64,000 nucleotides of DNA, taken from Chelonoidis abingdonii (lineage: Eukaryota > Chordata > Testudines > Testudinidae). Shown in pieces: positions 31,441 through 43,612 of this stretch; positions within the stretch are counted from its first letter, which is position 1, and the number at the start of each line of letters is the position of its first letter. The position numbers were made by a program, and so were the translations under genes. A model generated the notes under the pieces. The model was not told the DNA's origin. It worked only from the letters and a program-made list of their open reading frames with translations, and made no database searches. Location of the stretch: the NCBI RefSeq assembly GCF_003597395.2, contig NC_133770.1, forward strand, positions 207,424,165 to 207,488,164, written 5' to 3'.

Positions 31441-34400
31441 GTTCCACTCAACACTATTTTTAATGATTAATTAATGATTAATGAATTGAAATGATTAATT
31501 TATAGCAAAGACAGTCTCAAAGAATGGTTGAAGCTATACATAATCTAGAATAACTATTACAGTATTCTCAGTCTAAGTTGAAGAGTTCCACTCAACACTA
31601 TTTTTAATGATTAATTAATGATTAATGAATTGAAATGATTAATTTATAGCAAAGACAGTCTCAAAGAATGGTTGAAGCTATACATAATCTAGAATAACTA
31701 TTACAGTATTCTCAGTCTAAGTTGAAGAGTTCCACTCAACACTATTTTTAATGATTAATTAATGATTAATGAATTGAAATGATTAATTTATAGCAAAGAC
31801 AGTCTCAAAGAATGGTTGAAGCTATACATAATCTAGAATAACTATTACAGTATTCTCAGTCTAAGTTGAAGAGTTCCACTCAACACTATTTTTAATGATT
31901 AATTAATGATTAATGAATTGAAATGATTAATTTATAGCAAAGACAGTCTCAAAGAATGGTTGAAGCTATACATAATCTAGAATAACTATTACAGTATTCT
32001 CAGTCTAAGTTGAAGAGTTCCACTCAACACTATTTTTAATGATTAATTAATGATTAATGAATTGAAATGATTAATTTATAGCAAAGACAGTCTCAAAGAA
32101 TGGTTGAAGCTATACATAATCTAGAATAACTATTACAGTATTCTCAGTCTAAGTTGAAGAGTTCCACTCAACACTATTTTTAATGATTAATTAATGATTA
32201 ATGAATTGAAATGATTAATTTATAGCAAAGACAGTCTCAAAGAATGGTTGAAGCTATACATAATCTAGAATAACTATTACAGTATTCTCAGTCTAAGTTG
32301 AAGAGTTCCACTCAACACTATTTTTAATGATTAATTAATGATTAATGAATTGAAATGATTAATTTATAGCAAAGACAGTCTCAAAGAATGGTTGAAGCTA
32401 TACATAATCTAGAATAACTATTACAGTATTCTCAGTCTAAGTTGAAGAGTTCCACTCAACACTATTTTTAATGATTAATTAATGATTAATGAATTGAAAT
32501 GATTAATTTATAGCAAAGACAGTCTCAAAGAATGGTTGAAGCTATACATAATCTAGAATAACTATTACAGTATTCTCAGTCTAAGTTGAAGAGTTCCACT
32601 CAACACTATTTTTAATGATTAATTAATGATTAATGAATTGAAATGATTAATTTATAGCAAAGACAGTCTCAAAGAATGGTTGAAGCTATACATAATCTAG
32701 AATAACTATTACAGTATTCTCAGTCTAAGTTGAAGAGTTCCACTCAACACTATTTTTAATGATTAATTAATGATTAATGAATTGAAATGATTAATTTATA
32801 GCAAAGACAGTCTCAAAGAATGGTTGAAGCTATACATAATCTAGAATAACTATTACAGTATTCTCAGTCTAAGTTGAAGAGTTCCACTCAACACTATTTT
32901 TAATGATTAATTAATGATTAATGAATTGAAATGATTAATTTATAGCAAAGACAGTCTCAAAGAATGGTTGAAGCTATACATAATCTAGAATAACTATTAC
33001 AGTATTCTCAGTCTAAGTTGAAGAGTTCCACTCAACACTATTTTTAATGATTAATTAATGATTAATGAATTGAAATGATTAATTTATAGCAAAGACAGTC
33101 TCAAAGAATGGTTGAAGCTATACATAATCTAGAATAACTATTACAGTATTCTCAGTCTAAGTTGAAGAGTTCCACTCAACACTATTTTTAATGATTAATT
33201 AATGATTAATGAATTGAAATGATTAATTTATAGCAAAGACAGTCTCAAAGAATGGTTGAAGCTATACATAATCTAGAATAACTATTACAGTATTCTCAGT
33301 CTAAGTTGAAGAGTTCCACTCAACACTATTTTTAATGATTAATTAATGATTAATGAATTGAAATGATTAATTTATAGCAAAGACAGTCTCAAAGAATGGT
33401 TGAAGCTATACATAATCTAGAATAACTATTACAGTATTCTCAGTCTAAGTTGAAGAGTTCCACTCAACACTATTTTTAATGATTAATTAATGATTAATGA
33501 ATTGAAATGATTAATTTATAGCAAAGACAGTCTCAAAGAATGGTTGAAGCTATACATAATCTAGAATAACTATTACAGTATTCTCAGTCTAAGTTGAAGA
33601 GTTCCACTCAACACTATTTTTAATGATTAATTAATGATTAATGAATTGAAATGATTAATTTATAGCAAAGACAGTCTCAAAGAATGGTTGAAGCTATACA
33701 TAATCTAGAATAACTATTACAGTATTCTCAGTCTAAGTTGAAGAGTTCCACTCAACACTATTTTTAATGATTAATTAATGATTAATGAATTGAAATGATT
33801 AATTTATAGCAAAGACAGTCTCAAAGAATGGTTGAAGCTATACATAATCTAGAATAACTATTACAGTATTCTCAGTCTAAGTTGAAGAGTTCCACTCAAC
33901 ACTATTTTTAATGATTAATTAATGATTAATGAATTGAAATGATTAATTTATAGCAAAGACAGTCTCAAAGAATGGTTGAAGCTATACATAATCTAGAATA
34001 ACTATTACAGTATTCTCAGTCTAAGTTGAAGAGTTCCACTCAACACTATTTTTAATGATTAATTAATGATTAATGAATTGAAATGATTAATTTATAGCAA
34101 AGACAGTCTCAAAGAATGGTTGAAGCTATACATAATCTAGAATAACTATTACAGTATTCTCAGTCTAAGTTGAAGAGTTCCACTCAACACTATTTTTAAT
34201 GATTAATTAATGATTAATGAATTGAAATGATTAATTTATAGCAAAGACAGTCTCAAAGAATGGTTGAAGCTATACATAATCTAGAATAACTATTACAGTA
34301 TTCTCAGTCTAAGTTGAAGAGTTCCACTCAACACTATTTTTAATGATTAATTAATGATTAATGAATTGAAATGATTAATTTATAGCAAAGACAGTCTCAA

Positions 34401-34524
34401 AGAATGGTTGAAGCTATACATAATCTAGAATAACTATTACAGTATTCTCAGTCTAAGTTGAAGAGTTCCACTCAACACTATTTTTAATGATTAATTAATG
34501 ATTAATGAAATGAAATGATTAATT
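31441..34524 (+). repeat. 144-bp tandem array, 21.4 copies, no visible differences
   Basis: The unit starts GTTCCACTCAACACTATTTT and recurs exactly every 144 bp (31441, 31585, 31729 and onward to 34465). There are 21 full units and a partial unit of about 60 bp, which departs from the unit at 34510 and ends near 34524. Because five units equal 720 bp, the printed lines repeat in phase, and I saw no difference between any two units. The unit is about 26% GC and holds six TAAT motifs, most within a 40-bp stretch of alternating ATTAAT. It has no open frame of note and no spacer structure. Confidence 0.97.
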
Positions 34525-34789
34525 AATGAAGCATTTTTAATTGCCCTTCTTACCCAATTTTGGTGTTTGAAGGTTGCATATCAAAAAGTTCTCTCTTACT
34601 TTTATACAAACTTTAATATTTATAGTTGATTTCCTTCCAGAGAAGTAGAAAAGTGGTTTGAAATATTTAGCACTCCATTTTCTTTTATAGAAATTATTTG
34701 GAAGCAAATTTTACAAGTCGGGCTGCACCAACCGTGACTCTGGCAGACCAACTGCCAGTGCCAGGACCCTATCATGCCTCAGTGGAACA

Positions 34790-36110
34790 CTGACAAATAC
34801 TTAGCTGGAACCAGTCTGCTCTTCTCTGTGTTAGTAGTGTTAAAATAGGTATTAGAATTATAAAGTTGTACTTAGTGTTTAGATTTCATTGAATGCTTGT
34901 AAGTTGCTATATGCTTGTAAGTTGCCCATCTTACTTATACAGCTGTATCCCATATTGTAAGGTAATATTTAAGTGCTTGTATTATAAGCCTCTGGGACTG
35001 TGCAAATCACCAGACAGGAGAGAGACATTAATTAGTGTAAAGTGGTGATCTCCAATAGAAAATGTATGTCCTGCCCCACGAGGAAGACTCACTGACACCA
35101 AATGAACTATTGTGGAACATTAAAGAAGACAAAAGACTTTTTTCCATTGCTTTCCTCACCCTTCTTCCCCAAAGAGGAGTCATGCAAGTGAATTCCTTCC
35201 ATCAGCTGAGTTTGTCACTCAAGTGCAAGGGCGGAAGGGAATAAAAAGCCCTAAAAAGGAGGAACTGTATCTTTATCTACTTGGACTCTTATGTTGTGTC
35301 TACACTGCAATTACATACCCGCGGCTGGCCCATGCTGGCTGACTTGGGATCACAGGGTTCGGTCTAAGGGGCTGTTTAATTGTGGTGTAGATGTTCGGGC
35401 CTGGGATGGTGCCGGGACTCTGGGACCCCATGAGGGCCGAAGGTCCCCAGACTCAGGTTCCAGCCTCAGCTTGAATGTCTACACCACAATTAAGCAGCCT
35501 CTTGGATTGAGCCCTGTGAGGCCAAGTCACCTGGCATGGGCCAGATGTGGGTTTTTAATCGTTGAGTAGCTGTAACCTGAGGAACAAGGATTACTAAGCA
35601 TAAGCAAAAGATCTCCAGTGCTTACCCTGGGTTAACCCTAAAGGACATATAGAGCTTGTTTATTATGGCAGTTTCTATTACCTTTTGAAACTTAAGATTG
35701 AAATTCATTTGTGTGTATGTTTACCAGCTTTAACTTTGTAAATAACTCTCTTGTTTCCATTCCCTATATAATAAACTTTTAGATAGTTCATTACAGGATT
35801 GGCTACAAGCATTGTCTTTGGTGTGAGATCTAAAGTGCAATTGACCGGGAGTAAGTGACTGGTTCTTTGGGACTGGGAGTAACCTGAATGTTGCTGTCAT
35901 TTTCAGTGTAAGAACCCACCTTCACAAATGCAAGGACTATCTGTGACTACATTTTAAGATTGTTACAGTGCATGAGGAGTTTACATTTGATAATTGGTTG
36001 ATAAAATCTAAGCATAGAACTCACAACCAATTTGGGGTTTGTGCCTCGTTGCCTAACAGTCTGCCCTCAGGTTAGTACCCATGCTCTTGAGCCACCGCAG
36101 GATAGCCTGA
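34790..36110 (+). mobile_element. Possible LTR-type repeat with later MITE insertion
   Basis: A continuous 1-kb stretch (outside the MITE at 35292-35572) resembles, by memory only, a turtle LTR or LTR-adjacent repeat. It has GCATGAATGCTTGTAAG-like motifs on the left, an AATAAA signal within TATATAATAAACTTTT at about 35766, then ACAGGATTGGCTACAAGC and TTTGGGGTTTGTGCCTCG to the right. No second LTR, primer site or coding region was found. The class is unproven. Confidence 0.3.
35292..35572. mobile_element. Foldback MITE, long inverted arms
   Basis: The left arm, with CCCGCGGCTGGCCCATGCTG and TTTAATTGTGGTGTAGATGT, is mirrored by the right arm, with AATGTCTACACCACAATTAA and CCTGGCATGGGCCAGATGTG, so most of the 280 bp can fold back on itself. 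The left end has TGTGTCTACACTGCAATTA. The right end is eroded. It is non-coding. Confidence 0.65.
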
Positions 36111-36809
36111 CAGCATCATGTACTACATAAGGCACAATCTATAGCTTCAAGCAACTGTCCTATTTAACTAAGCCAGAAAGTAACGGGACAGTAACAAGCT
36201 CACTGCTGTGGGATCCACTTAATCTCCAACTCTTCCAAACAGAAATCCTATTTTTGTCTATGTTCCTTAATTTTCTCATCATGTATTCGTGCCACTTTGT
36301 ACTGTCTTCACCAATAGCCAGAAGGCTGCACAAGTCTTCTCACATTAACTCATCTGTGGTGATGCATTTACTGATATACAAAGAAAACACTAGTCTCAGT
36401 TCAGTCAGTTTTGTGTTGCTGACTCAGATCCCAAAAGTTAAAAAAAGAGCAGTGGATAGGAAGACATTTTAGAAACAACTATTTTTTGTCCTTTTTACCA
36501 TATAGTATTGACTTTAAGAGCTGATAATTCTTTGTGAACTGACTGTAGCCAATATTCTCAAAAGTGACCTGTGTTTTGTACAGTCAAAATGATACACCCT
36601 AAAAGAACATAATTTTTGGAGGATGGGTGATCAGTACTTTATAAATTGAGCTTTAAATAACCTCAGGACGGAGATGCAAAAATTGTAGGATTCAAAACCA
36701 CTAGACACTTTTGAATACCTCGGCCACACTATGTACCTAGAGTCACACAAAATATGTCATCCTGAACGCACCAGTATTGACACCTCCATGAGTCCTAAAA
36801 TTGTCGATC
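36111..36809. other. Intronic stretch without recognised features
   Basis: AT-rich non-coding DNA. The short open frame at 36254-36472 has no motif. Confidence 0.4.
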
Positions 36810-37545
36810 CCCAGAATATAGGTATGTAGGTCTGGAAGTGACCTCAAAAAGTCATCTAGTCCAGTCCCCTGCATTGTTGCAGGACTAAGTATTATCTAGA
36901 CCATCCCTGACACGTGTTTGTCTAACCTGCTCTTAAAAACCTCCAATGATGGAGATTCCACAACTTCACTCTGTAATTTGTTCTGATGATTAACTACCCG
37001 GAGAATTAGGAAACTTTTCCCAATGTCAAACCTAAATCTCTCTTCCTTCAGTTTAAGCCCATTACTTCTTTTCTTGTCCTTAGTAGACAAAGAGCACAAT
37101 CTGTCATTTTCCTATTCCTTTATAACACTTTTACATACTCAGTGCTGAATAGAGTGGAAGAATTACTTCTTGCTGCTTGCTTACAACACTCTTGCTAATA
37201 CCTAATGATGATGGGGTTTTTTTTTGCCATAGTATTATACTGTTGACTCTCATTTAGTTTGTGATCCATTATAGCCCCCAGATTCTTTTCTGCAGTACTC
37301 CTTCCTAGGCAGTCATTTCCTATTTTGTATCTGTGCAATTGATTATTCCTTCCTAAATGTAGTACTCTGCATTTTCCCTCATTGAATTTCATCCTGTTTA
37401 TTTCAGACCATTTCTCCAGTTTGTCAAGAACATTTTCAATTATAGTCCTGTCCTCTAAAGTGATTGCAACTCCTCCCAGATTGATATAGTCTGCGAACTT
37501 TATAAGTGTAATCTCTATACACTTAAGAAGCTCACCTTCCACTTT
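36810..37545 (-). mobile_element. CR1 LINE, ORF2 C-terminus with internal deletion
   Basis: On the minus strand, IKFADYINLGGVA (about 37485-37450) is the CR1 reverse-transcriptase FADD block with the second Asp changed to Tyr. LDKLEKWSEINRMKFN and KCRVLHLGRNNQLHRY follow. About 100 codons of the RT thumb region are then missing (around 37130-37190). The end resumes with LKEERFRFDIGKSF and [17 protein letters not shown] and the 3' UTR to about 36810. The missing catalytic Asp and the deletion show that it is dead. Confidence 0.85.
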
Positions 37546-38104
37546 TTAGTCAGAGAAAATCTAACCAGTGTTGTGAAAACACAAGAGGTTGTAGGTTCCA
37601 TTCAGGGTTACTGAAATTTTTTACTTCCATTTTTTTGAACTGCACTCATTGTGCAGAACTTACCATTAAAGCAGGATGGCGGCTGACGATGAAAGAACAA
37701 ACCAGAGATGGCTGTAAGTTTCCATACAGAGAAAAACATGAACCTACTCAGTTCTACTGAATTTAGATCTGAGAAGAAAACTGCAGATTAAGATCTCCAA
37801 ATTGCAAAAGATGCCATGAAAGACAGCAAAGAAATTCTTACAGAGTTCTTGGGTATTTGCTCAAAAAACAAAACTAAAATGAAAAAGGAGAGAACTATTC
37901 AGTTGCAATCACTTTAAATTTTTGAGATATGGGTGTTCAACAGAAAGGTGTTGTAACTGGCTCTGTCATACCCCTCCTGGCCCTGTAGGGAGTGGCCAAG
38001 AAAAGGAGGTGTGGCTGGACTACTGCTGTACCCTGGCAATGCCTGACTGTTAAAACATCTACTTGAGAGTCACTGCAGCTGGGTACAATTTACAGTAGCT
38101 AGAG
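37546..38104. other. Intronic stretch without recognised features
   Basis: Non-coding and mixed in composition, with no gene or clear repeat. The last 8 bp (38097-38104) are the target duplication of the neighbouring hAT element. Confidence 0.4.
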
Positions 38105-38745
38105 CAGGGGTGAGCAAACTTTTTGGCCCAAGGGCCACATTGGGGTTGCAAAACTGTATGAAGGGCTGGGTAGGGAAGGCAGTGCCTCCCCAAACAGCCT
38201 GGCCCCTGCCCCCTATCCATCCCCTCCCATTTCCCGCCCCCTGACTGCCCCACTCAGACCTCTGACTCATCTACCCCCCCACTCCTTGTCCCCTGATCGC
38301 CCCCTCCCAGGACTCTCTTCCCTTAACCGCCCCCGGGACCCCACCCCCTATCCAACCCCCCTGCTCCCAGTCCCCTGACCCCTATCCACACCTCCGCCTT
38401 TGACAGGCCCCCCGGGACCCCACGCCTATCCAACCCCCAACCGCTCCCCAGAACCTCTGCCCCATCCAACCGCCCCCTGCCTGCCCCCTGGAACCCCTAG
38501 TCGCTTATCCAAGCCCCCAGCCCCCTTACCATGCTGCACAGAACAGTATGGCTGGTAGCCACACCGCCTGGCCGGAGCCAGACATACTGCCGCTCTGCTC
38601 AGCAGGGGTACGCAACCCCACTGCCTAGAGTGCTGCCTGTGCAGTGGCGTGGCTGCAGGGGAGAGGGACCAGGGGCTGACCTCCCTGGCTTGGAGCTCAA
38701 GGGCTGGGCAGGACAGGCCTGCGGGCCGTAGTTTGCCCTCCTCTG
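38105..38745. mobile_element. hAT-like non-autonomous element, 641 bp
   Basis: The ends are CAGGGGTGAGCAAACTTTTT and, read on the minus strand, CAGAGGAGGGCAAACTACGG. The flanking 8-mers AGCTAGAG (38097-38104) and AGCTAGAA (38746-38753) match at 7 of 8 positions. The interior is C-rich with repeated CCCCCTATCCAACCCC-like units. The frames of 60-75 codons in it are compositional. Confidence 0.8.
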
Positions 38746-39296
38746 AGCTAGAAGCTTTTCAGAATCAGAGTAAAGATACCCCTCATTTTTCACTTCATTT
38801 CATAAAACCTTTATTGGTTCCCAGGTTGTGGAAAAATCACAGCCACAAAACACAACTCTCTCTCTCAACATCCTGAAATGAGAACCACTATAAATCAATC
38901 AATAAATCTGTAATTTTTGAAACTGAAATTCCAAGCTGAGAAGCACATAAAAAGCAGGGGAAGGCCCTCACTCATCTGCTTCTTGGTTTCTGGGACACAG
39001 GGTGAACCCCTTCTGCTCTTAAGTCTTTTTTCATTCCTTTTGTGATACAGTATGGAAACAGATGGCTGTATTTAGTCTCTCTTTTCCTTCTGTAAGGAGG
39101 AAAAGGAGCTGTAATTTCTTCCAAGTCAAATCCCCAATGCAAGGGAATTCATGTCTCTTCATTTCCCCAGTGAGGGAGTGGAAATCAAACCAACATTCAG
39201 GACTATACAAAGTCATCTGTTTCCATGATCAGAGTTAGGAATAAGCAGCTCATGTATTCTCAGTCATAGAAAGTCCCAACTTTTATGATGTGTCAT
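38746..39296. other. Intronic stretch without recognised features
   Basis: Non-coding. I see nothing that I can support between the hAT element and the LINE end. Confidence 0.4.
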
Positions 39297-41060
39297 CATC
39301 GGCTATCCCTTGATACAAAGATGATATCTGCCAAGGGTAAAAGTCATTCATGACTTAAGATGGCTGAGGAGTCCAATTCCTGCTTTACGGGTTTTACCAC
39401 ATATGTGACAGGTGGTTGCTTGGAGAGAGCACAACTGCTGACCAGGATGCTGTACCCTTTCCTTCCTCCTCTGCCATTTTTCACCATTTTGAGCGAGTTA
39501 ATTCTCTTCAAACCAGGCTGAGACTTGATGTATGATGTGATTCCATTACAGTCTACTGCCAGGCAGCTCTTCCCAATTTACGGGATCAATGCCTCCCTTC
39601 TTAAGATATATTTTCTGTGTGTCCTTGTAGCATTTCCTTTGACCTCTGCAAGTCCTCTTTCTATGACTAAGTTGAGAAAAGAGGACTTGCTTTGGAAGAT
39701 ATCAGCCATCTGCACACACTGGCCAGCCCAGCAAAACTGATGCTTTATAATCTTTGCCTCAACACTGGTGATGTTAGCTGCAGAGAGAATGCTGGCATTG
39801 GTGCAACGGTCTTCCCATCTGATATGGAGAATATTCCTGAGGCAGCACTGTTGGTATCACTCCATATGCTTAAAATGACTTTGGTATGTCACCCAGGTCT
39901 CACACCTATAAAGAAGAGTGGGATGACTACTGTATTGTAGACCAGGATCTTAGTTTCCATCCACAGATCTCTGTCTATAAAGACATAACGGAGCAACTTC
40001 CTGAAGGATATGCTGGCACAACAGATCCTATGTTCATCCTCCACATCAAGATTGGCTATCTGGGAGAAAAGGCTTCCAAGGTAAGGGAAATGCTCAACAT
40101 TGTCCAGCAATGACAATTTGTGGGAGAATGGGGGCAACTTGAGCTGGAAGGCTAGTGGAGTACCTTCGTCTTCCCAATGTTGAGGGAATGTCCCAGCTAT
40201 GATAGGCGCCTGAGAAGAGATCTAGGGTGGATTGCAAGTCAGCCTGTGTGCGCAAGGACTCCACAGTCATCAGCATACTGAATGTTGGTAATAATAGTCC
40301 TGGTGACTTTAGTTTTAGAATGATGGTGTGTCAGATTGAAGAGCTGTCTGTCCATGAGATAGTCAATCCTAATTTCAGAAGAAAGGCAGTCATGAATACG
40401 AATCAAGATTATGGCAAACTAGATGGAAAAAAAAATGGTGAACGGGACTGTCTCCAGCCCATTACAGAGGACAGTGGCAGTCATCCCCATAATGAAGTAG
40501 CCTGAGAACACGAATTACAGTAACTTCAATGGACAACCGAACATAGTCAGCACCTTCCATTCTTCACAACTGATGGAATCGAAAGCTTTAGTAAGATCAA
40601 TAAATGCCATAAACAATGGATGGTATGGTTTTCTACACTTTTTTTGGATCTGTTGTGCAACAAAAATCATGTTGGTGATGCCTCCGATGGTCTGAAACCA
40701 CACTGGGATTCTGGAAGGACATCTTCAGAAAGAAAGAGGGATTGGTTCAAGAGGATGAGAGCAAGGATCTTCCCGAAAATGGAGAAGAGGGCAATACTTC
40801 AATAATTCCTGCACATTGACTTGTCCCCTTTCTTAAAAATGGTCACAATATTATCAGGTGGAATTTCGGCATTAACCCAAATTCTAACAAGAAGTTGATG
40901 AAGTTTTTGCATGAGTGCTATTCCACCAGCTTTGAATACCTCCACAGGGATACCATCTGGGCCTGGCACCTTGTTGTTTCTAGTCTGACTGATGGCTTGC
41001 CAAACTTCCTCAGAAGATGAGGGAGTCAGTCAGAGGTTCTATTACTGGATGTTGAGGAAT
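39297..41060 (-). pseudogene. LINE reverse transcriptase and Cys-rich tail, non-CR1 type
   Basis: On the minus strand the order is NNKVPGPDGIPVEVFKAGG (about 40975-40920), GGITNMIFVAQQIQKKCR and FIDLTKAFDS (about 40690-40575), IQYADDCGVLAHTQADLQ (about 40283-40230, the catalytic Y-A-D-D intact), and LLDNVEHFPYLGSLFSQIAN (about 40110-40050). Near 39415-39370 comes CHICGKTRKAGIGLLSHLKS, a zinc-finger-like tail, and the end reads ADIIFVSRDSR (39332-39300). All are fixed LINE motifs in the expected order. A stretch between the first RT Asp and YADD is missing or scrambled, and stops and frameshifts are frequent. The clade is not CR1; I cannot place it further. Confidence 0.75.
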
Positions 41061-42944
41061 GGACTCAATGGTGTCAGCTGAGACTTCAGATTCGTGGTTT
41101 ATTACATATCAAATAATATCTGGGCACATACACTTTGTGCAAACAGAAGTAAACCTTCTTAAGTACAAAGGAACAGCTACCTGCTTTTCAGAAAAGACAA
41201 ACATATTGTAGACTGGGAAGGATCAAGATTCCATCTGGTCACTACTTCTCTGTAGTTATAGCTCTAGACACTATTATTCCTTGAACTATTCCATACAGTG
41301 ATGATTTTCCTGGTAAAAATGTCTTTTCTTCTTACACAATCTTTTCTGTCCTCAAACTGTGCCTCTATTATACATTTATTGTATATTGCAAACTATGTAG
41401 TTCCTGTGTCCTTTTGTGTACACCCATTTAGGTATTCATGCAGCATACAAGGTCAATACACAATCTCTTTTTTTAACATGTTGAGTTCAACAAGTATTCC
41501 CCTATAGGGCTTTCCTTTCAGAAAACCATATCGTGGAGCTACATTTAAAGCTGTATAGTTAAAATAAGCACTAATAAGTACAGCCCACCAAATCCTTTTC
41601 TGTATATGATAATTTACCTGAAATTGCTTTTAATATTCAGTTGAAGGGGAGAATGCTCTTATTGTTTTGAAACTGTTAGCACTGGGAAAGTTATGCCAAA
41701 GTGCACCCAAATCCCTAAAATAAGCCCTGTCCTATATAAATTAAAAATTATTTAAGAAGTATGTGTCAATACTCCGTCATGTACTTCCTTTGCTTTTCAG
41801 ATAACCACCTTAAGAAATTTCTAGAAAGAACATGCCTACGTTTTAACAAATGATATATACACTACAGTATGCTATATTTGCTCTTAATGTTTATGTAAGT
41901 GCTAAATGTCATTTGAACCAATATCTGTTCAATCATGTATGCTACACAGCTATCACACACAGAGCAGCTCTGGGCTCAGTATGCTTCATAAACCTCATAC
42001 ATGCAACGTTAATTTGATTATAAGCTCTTAAAACAGGGGCCATGTCCACCCTGTGTGTTATATTCGTTTAAGGCTACATTGTGACCTAACTTCTAGCACT
42101 GTGTGAAGAGCAGTGCAGCTACCAATAGCGGGCCTGGGGAAGGGCACAATTACTTCCTTAGTTCCCGCTTGCTTCAGGAGGAAAATAAGTTACCGCATAC
42201 TTTTCAGGGTACAGTTTTACATCTCTCCCTTGCACTTGTTTAGCTCTTCTGGCCAACGCTTTGGAGGCTCCACTCACCCTCTACCCACTTGCGTCGCCTT
42301 TAGTACCTGGCATGGCCAGAAAAAGACAACTGAAAAATATTACCCTTAAAAAGGACTTTCGTGTCAACATTCTTCCTATATTGGTGTTGATGATGATGAT
42401 AGGGGGTGGGAGGAATGTCTATTTTTATTTTCACATTGTACTTCCAGTACAAATAAAATGGCAAACAGAGTTTGAAAATTGCTCAGTAGTAACTGCAGAG
42501 ATTATCATAAATAAGTATATCAAATACAATATGTGCTACTGTACAGTGTATTCATAGCAAATTCTAAAATGGTCTAGGAAAACATAATTGCCTCGCTGTA
42601 TTATCAGTAATTGATTTACGATCATCTTTGTTTATTATGCACTTCTAATTTACAAGTCAACATTGACAGTCCCTTAACACACAATTATTGTCTGCTTCAT
42701 TATCGGGTATATGTCTAGTGGTACAAGCTAGTGATTAAAAAATATGAATTACCAGGGGAATACTGAAAAGTAGTTTTCCCACTAGAAGCAAGCAACAAGG
42801 TAAACATAAAATAATAAAAACATTGCTGCTGCTGCTAACGTAAACAAGGCAGCAATTGTGGAGGGTAACATTAGTACTTAGATATGCTGTTGGCAGCCAG
42901 AATATACCCTAACTCTCTTAAATGTGTTCAACTACATAAAGATT
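41061..42944. other. Intronic stretch without recognised features
   Basis: AT-rich. Contains small simple repeats: a GATGATGATGAT run near 42388-42400 and GCTGCTGCTGCT near 42823-42835. No gene or RNA seen. Confidence 0.4.
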
Positions 42945-43160
42945 AAGGCCTATTTTCAGAATTGGGTGCCTATAAGTTAAGTATCCAATTCCACATTTGC
43001 CATCTAAACAAACATGACCTTATTTTTAGAAGTGCTGAGTACTGTTCCCACTAACTTCAACACAAGGTCAGCACACCTGAAAACCAGGTCACATTTATTT
43101 AGATGCCTAAATATAGATTTTAGGTGCCTGAATTTAGACCCCAATTTTGCAAAATACGGC
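42945..43160. repeat. Diverged interspersed repeat
   Basis: Contains GGCCTATTTTCAGAATTGGG, ATTTAGATGCCTAAATATAG and TTTAGGTGCCTGAATTTAGA. The style matches the repeat near 16090-16260 (GATGTCCAACCTAAGGC). The class is unknown; the call rests on resemblance between the two sites. Confidence 0.3.
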
Positions 43161-43404
43161 CAAAGTGTAAAGGGCAATAAGGTATTATTACAGAATTTCT
43201 TTCTGTTAAAGTAATCTTTGTAATAGAACTCTGATATTGGTATTTAACTTCTTCATTGTCATGGTGGATCCCACCATTAGCAGCCCAATGGTTTTACAAA
43301 ATAAATTCTTAAATTATAACGATTATTATAGTGGAGCATTTGGTATCAAACTTCCTATTGTTTCACTCCAGAACACTGATGAAACTGAAGTTGGTACCCA
43401 TTTT

Positions 43405-43612
43405 TAATTCCCTGCTCTGCCACAGACTTCCTGTGTGACCTTGGACAAGTCATTTAGCCTCTCTGTGCTTCAGTTCCCCTTTCGTAAAATGGGGATAATA
43501 TTACTTCCCTACCTCACAGCAGTATTGTGGGAATAAATACATTAAAAACCGTGAAGGTCTTTGAGTTCTACTGATGAAAAGCACTAGACAGGAGCAAAGT
43601 ATTATTATTACC
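43405..43612 (+). mobile_element. MIR-like SINE
   Basis: Contains CTGCTCTGCCACAGACTTCC, TGTGTGACCTTGGACAAGTC, CCTCTCTGTGCTTCAGTTCC and AAAATGGGGATAATATTACT in exact MIR order. It is followed by a variant tail ending in TATTATTATTACC. This is the best preserved MIR-type copy in the window. The tRNA-like head is missing or eroded. Confidence 0.82.

Noticed and set aside
31441..34524. CRISPR-like array
   Set aside because: The units are contiguous with no unique spacers, and the context is a vertebrate intron.
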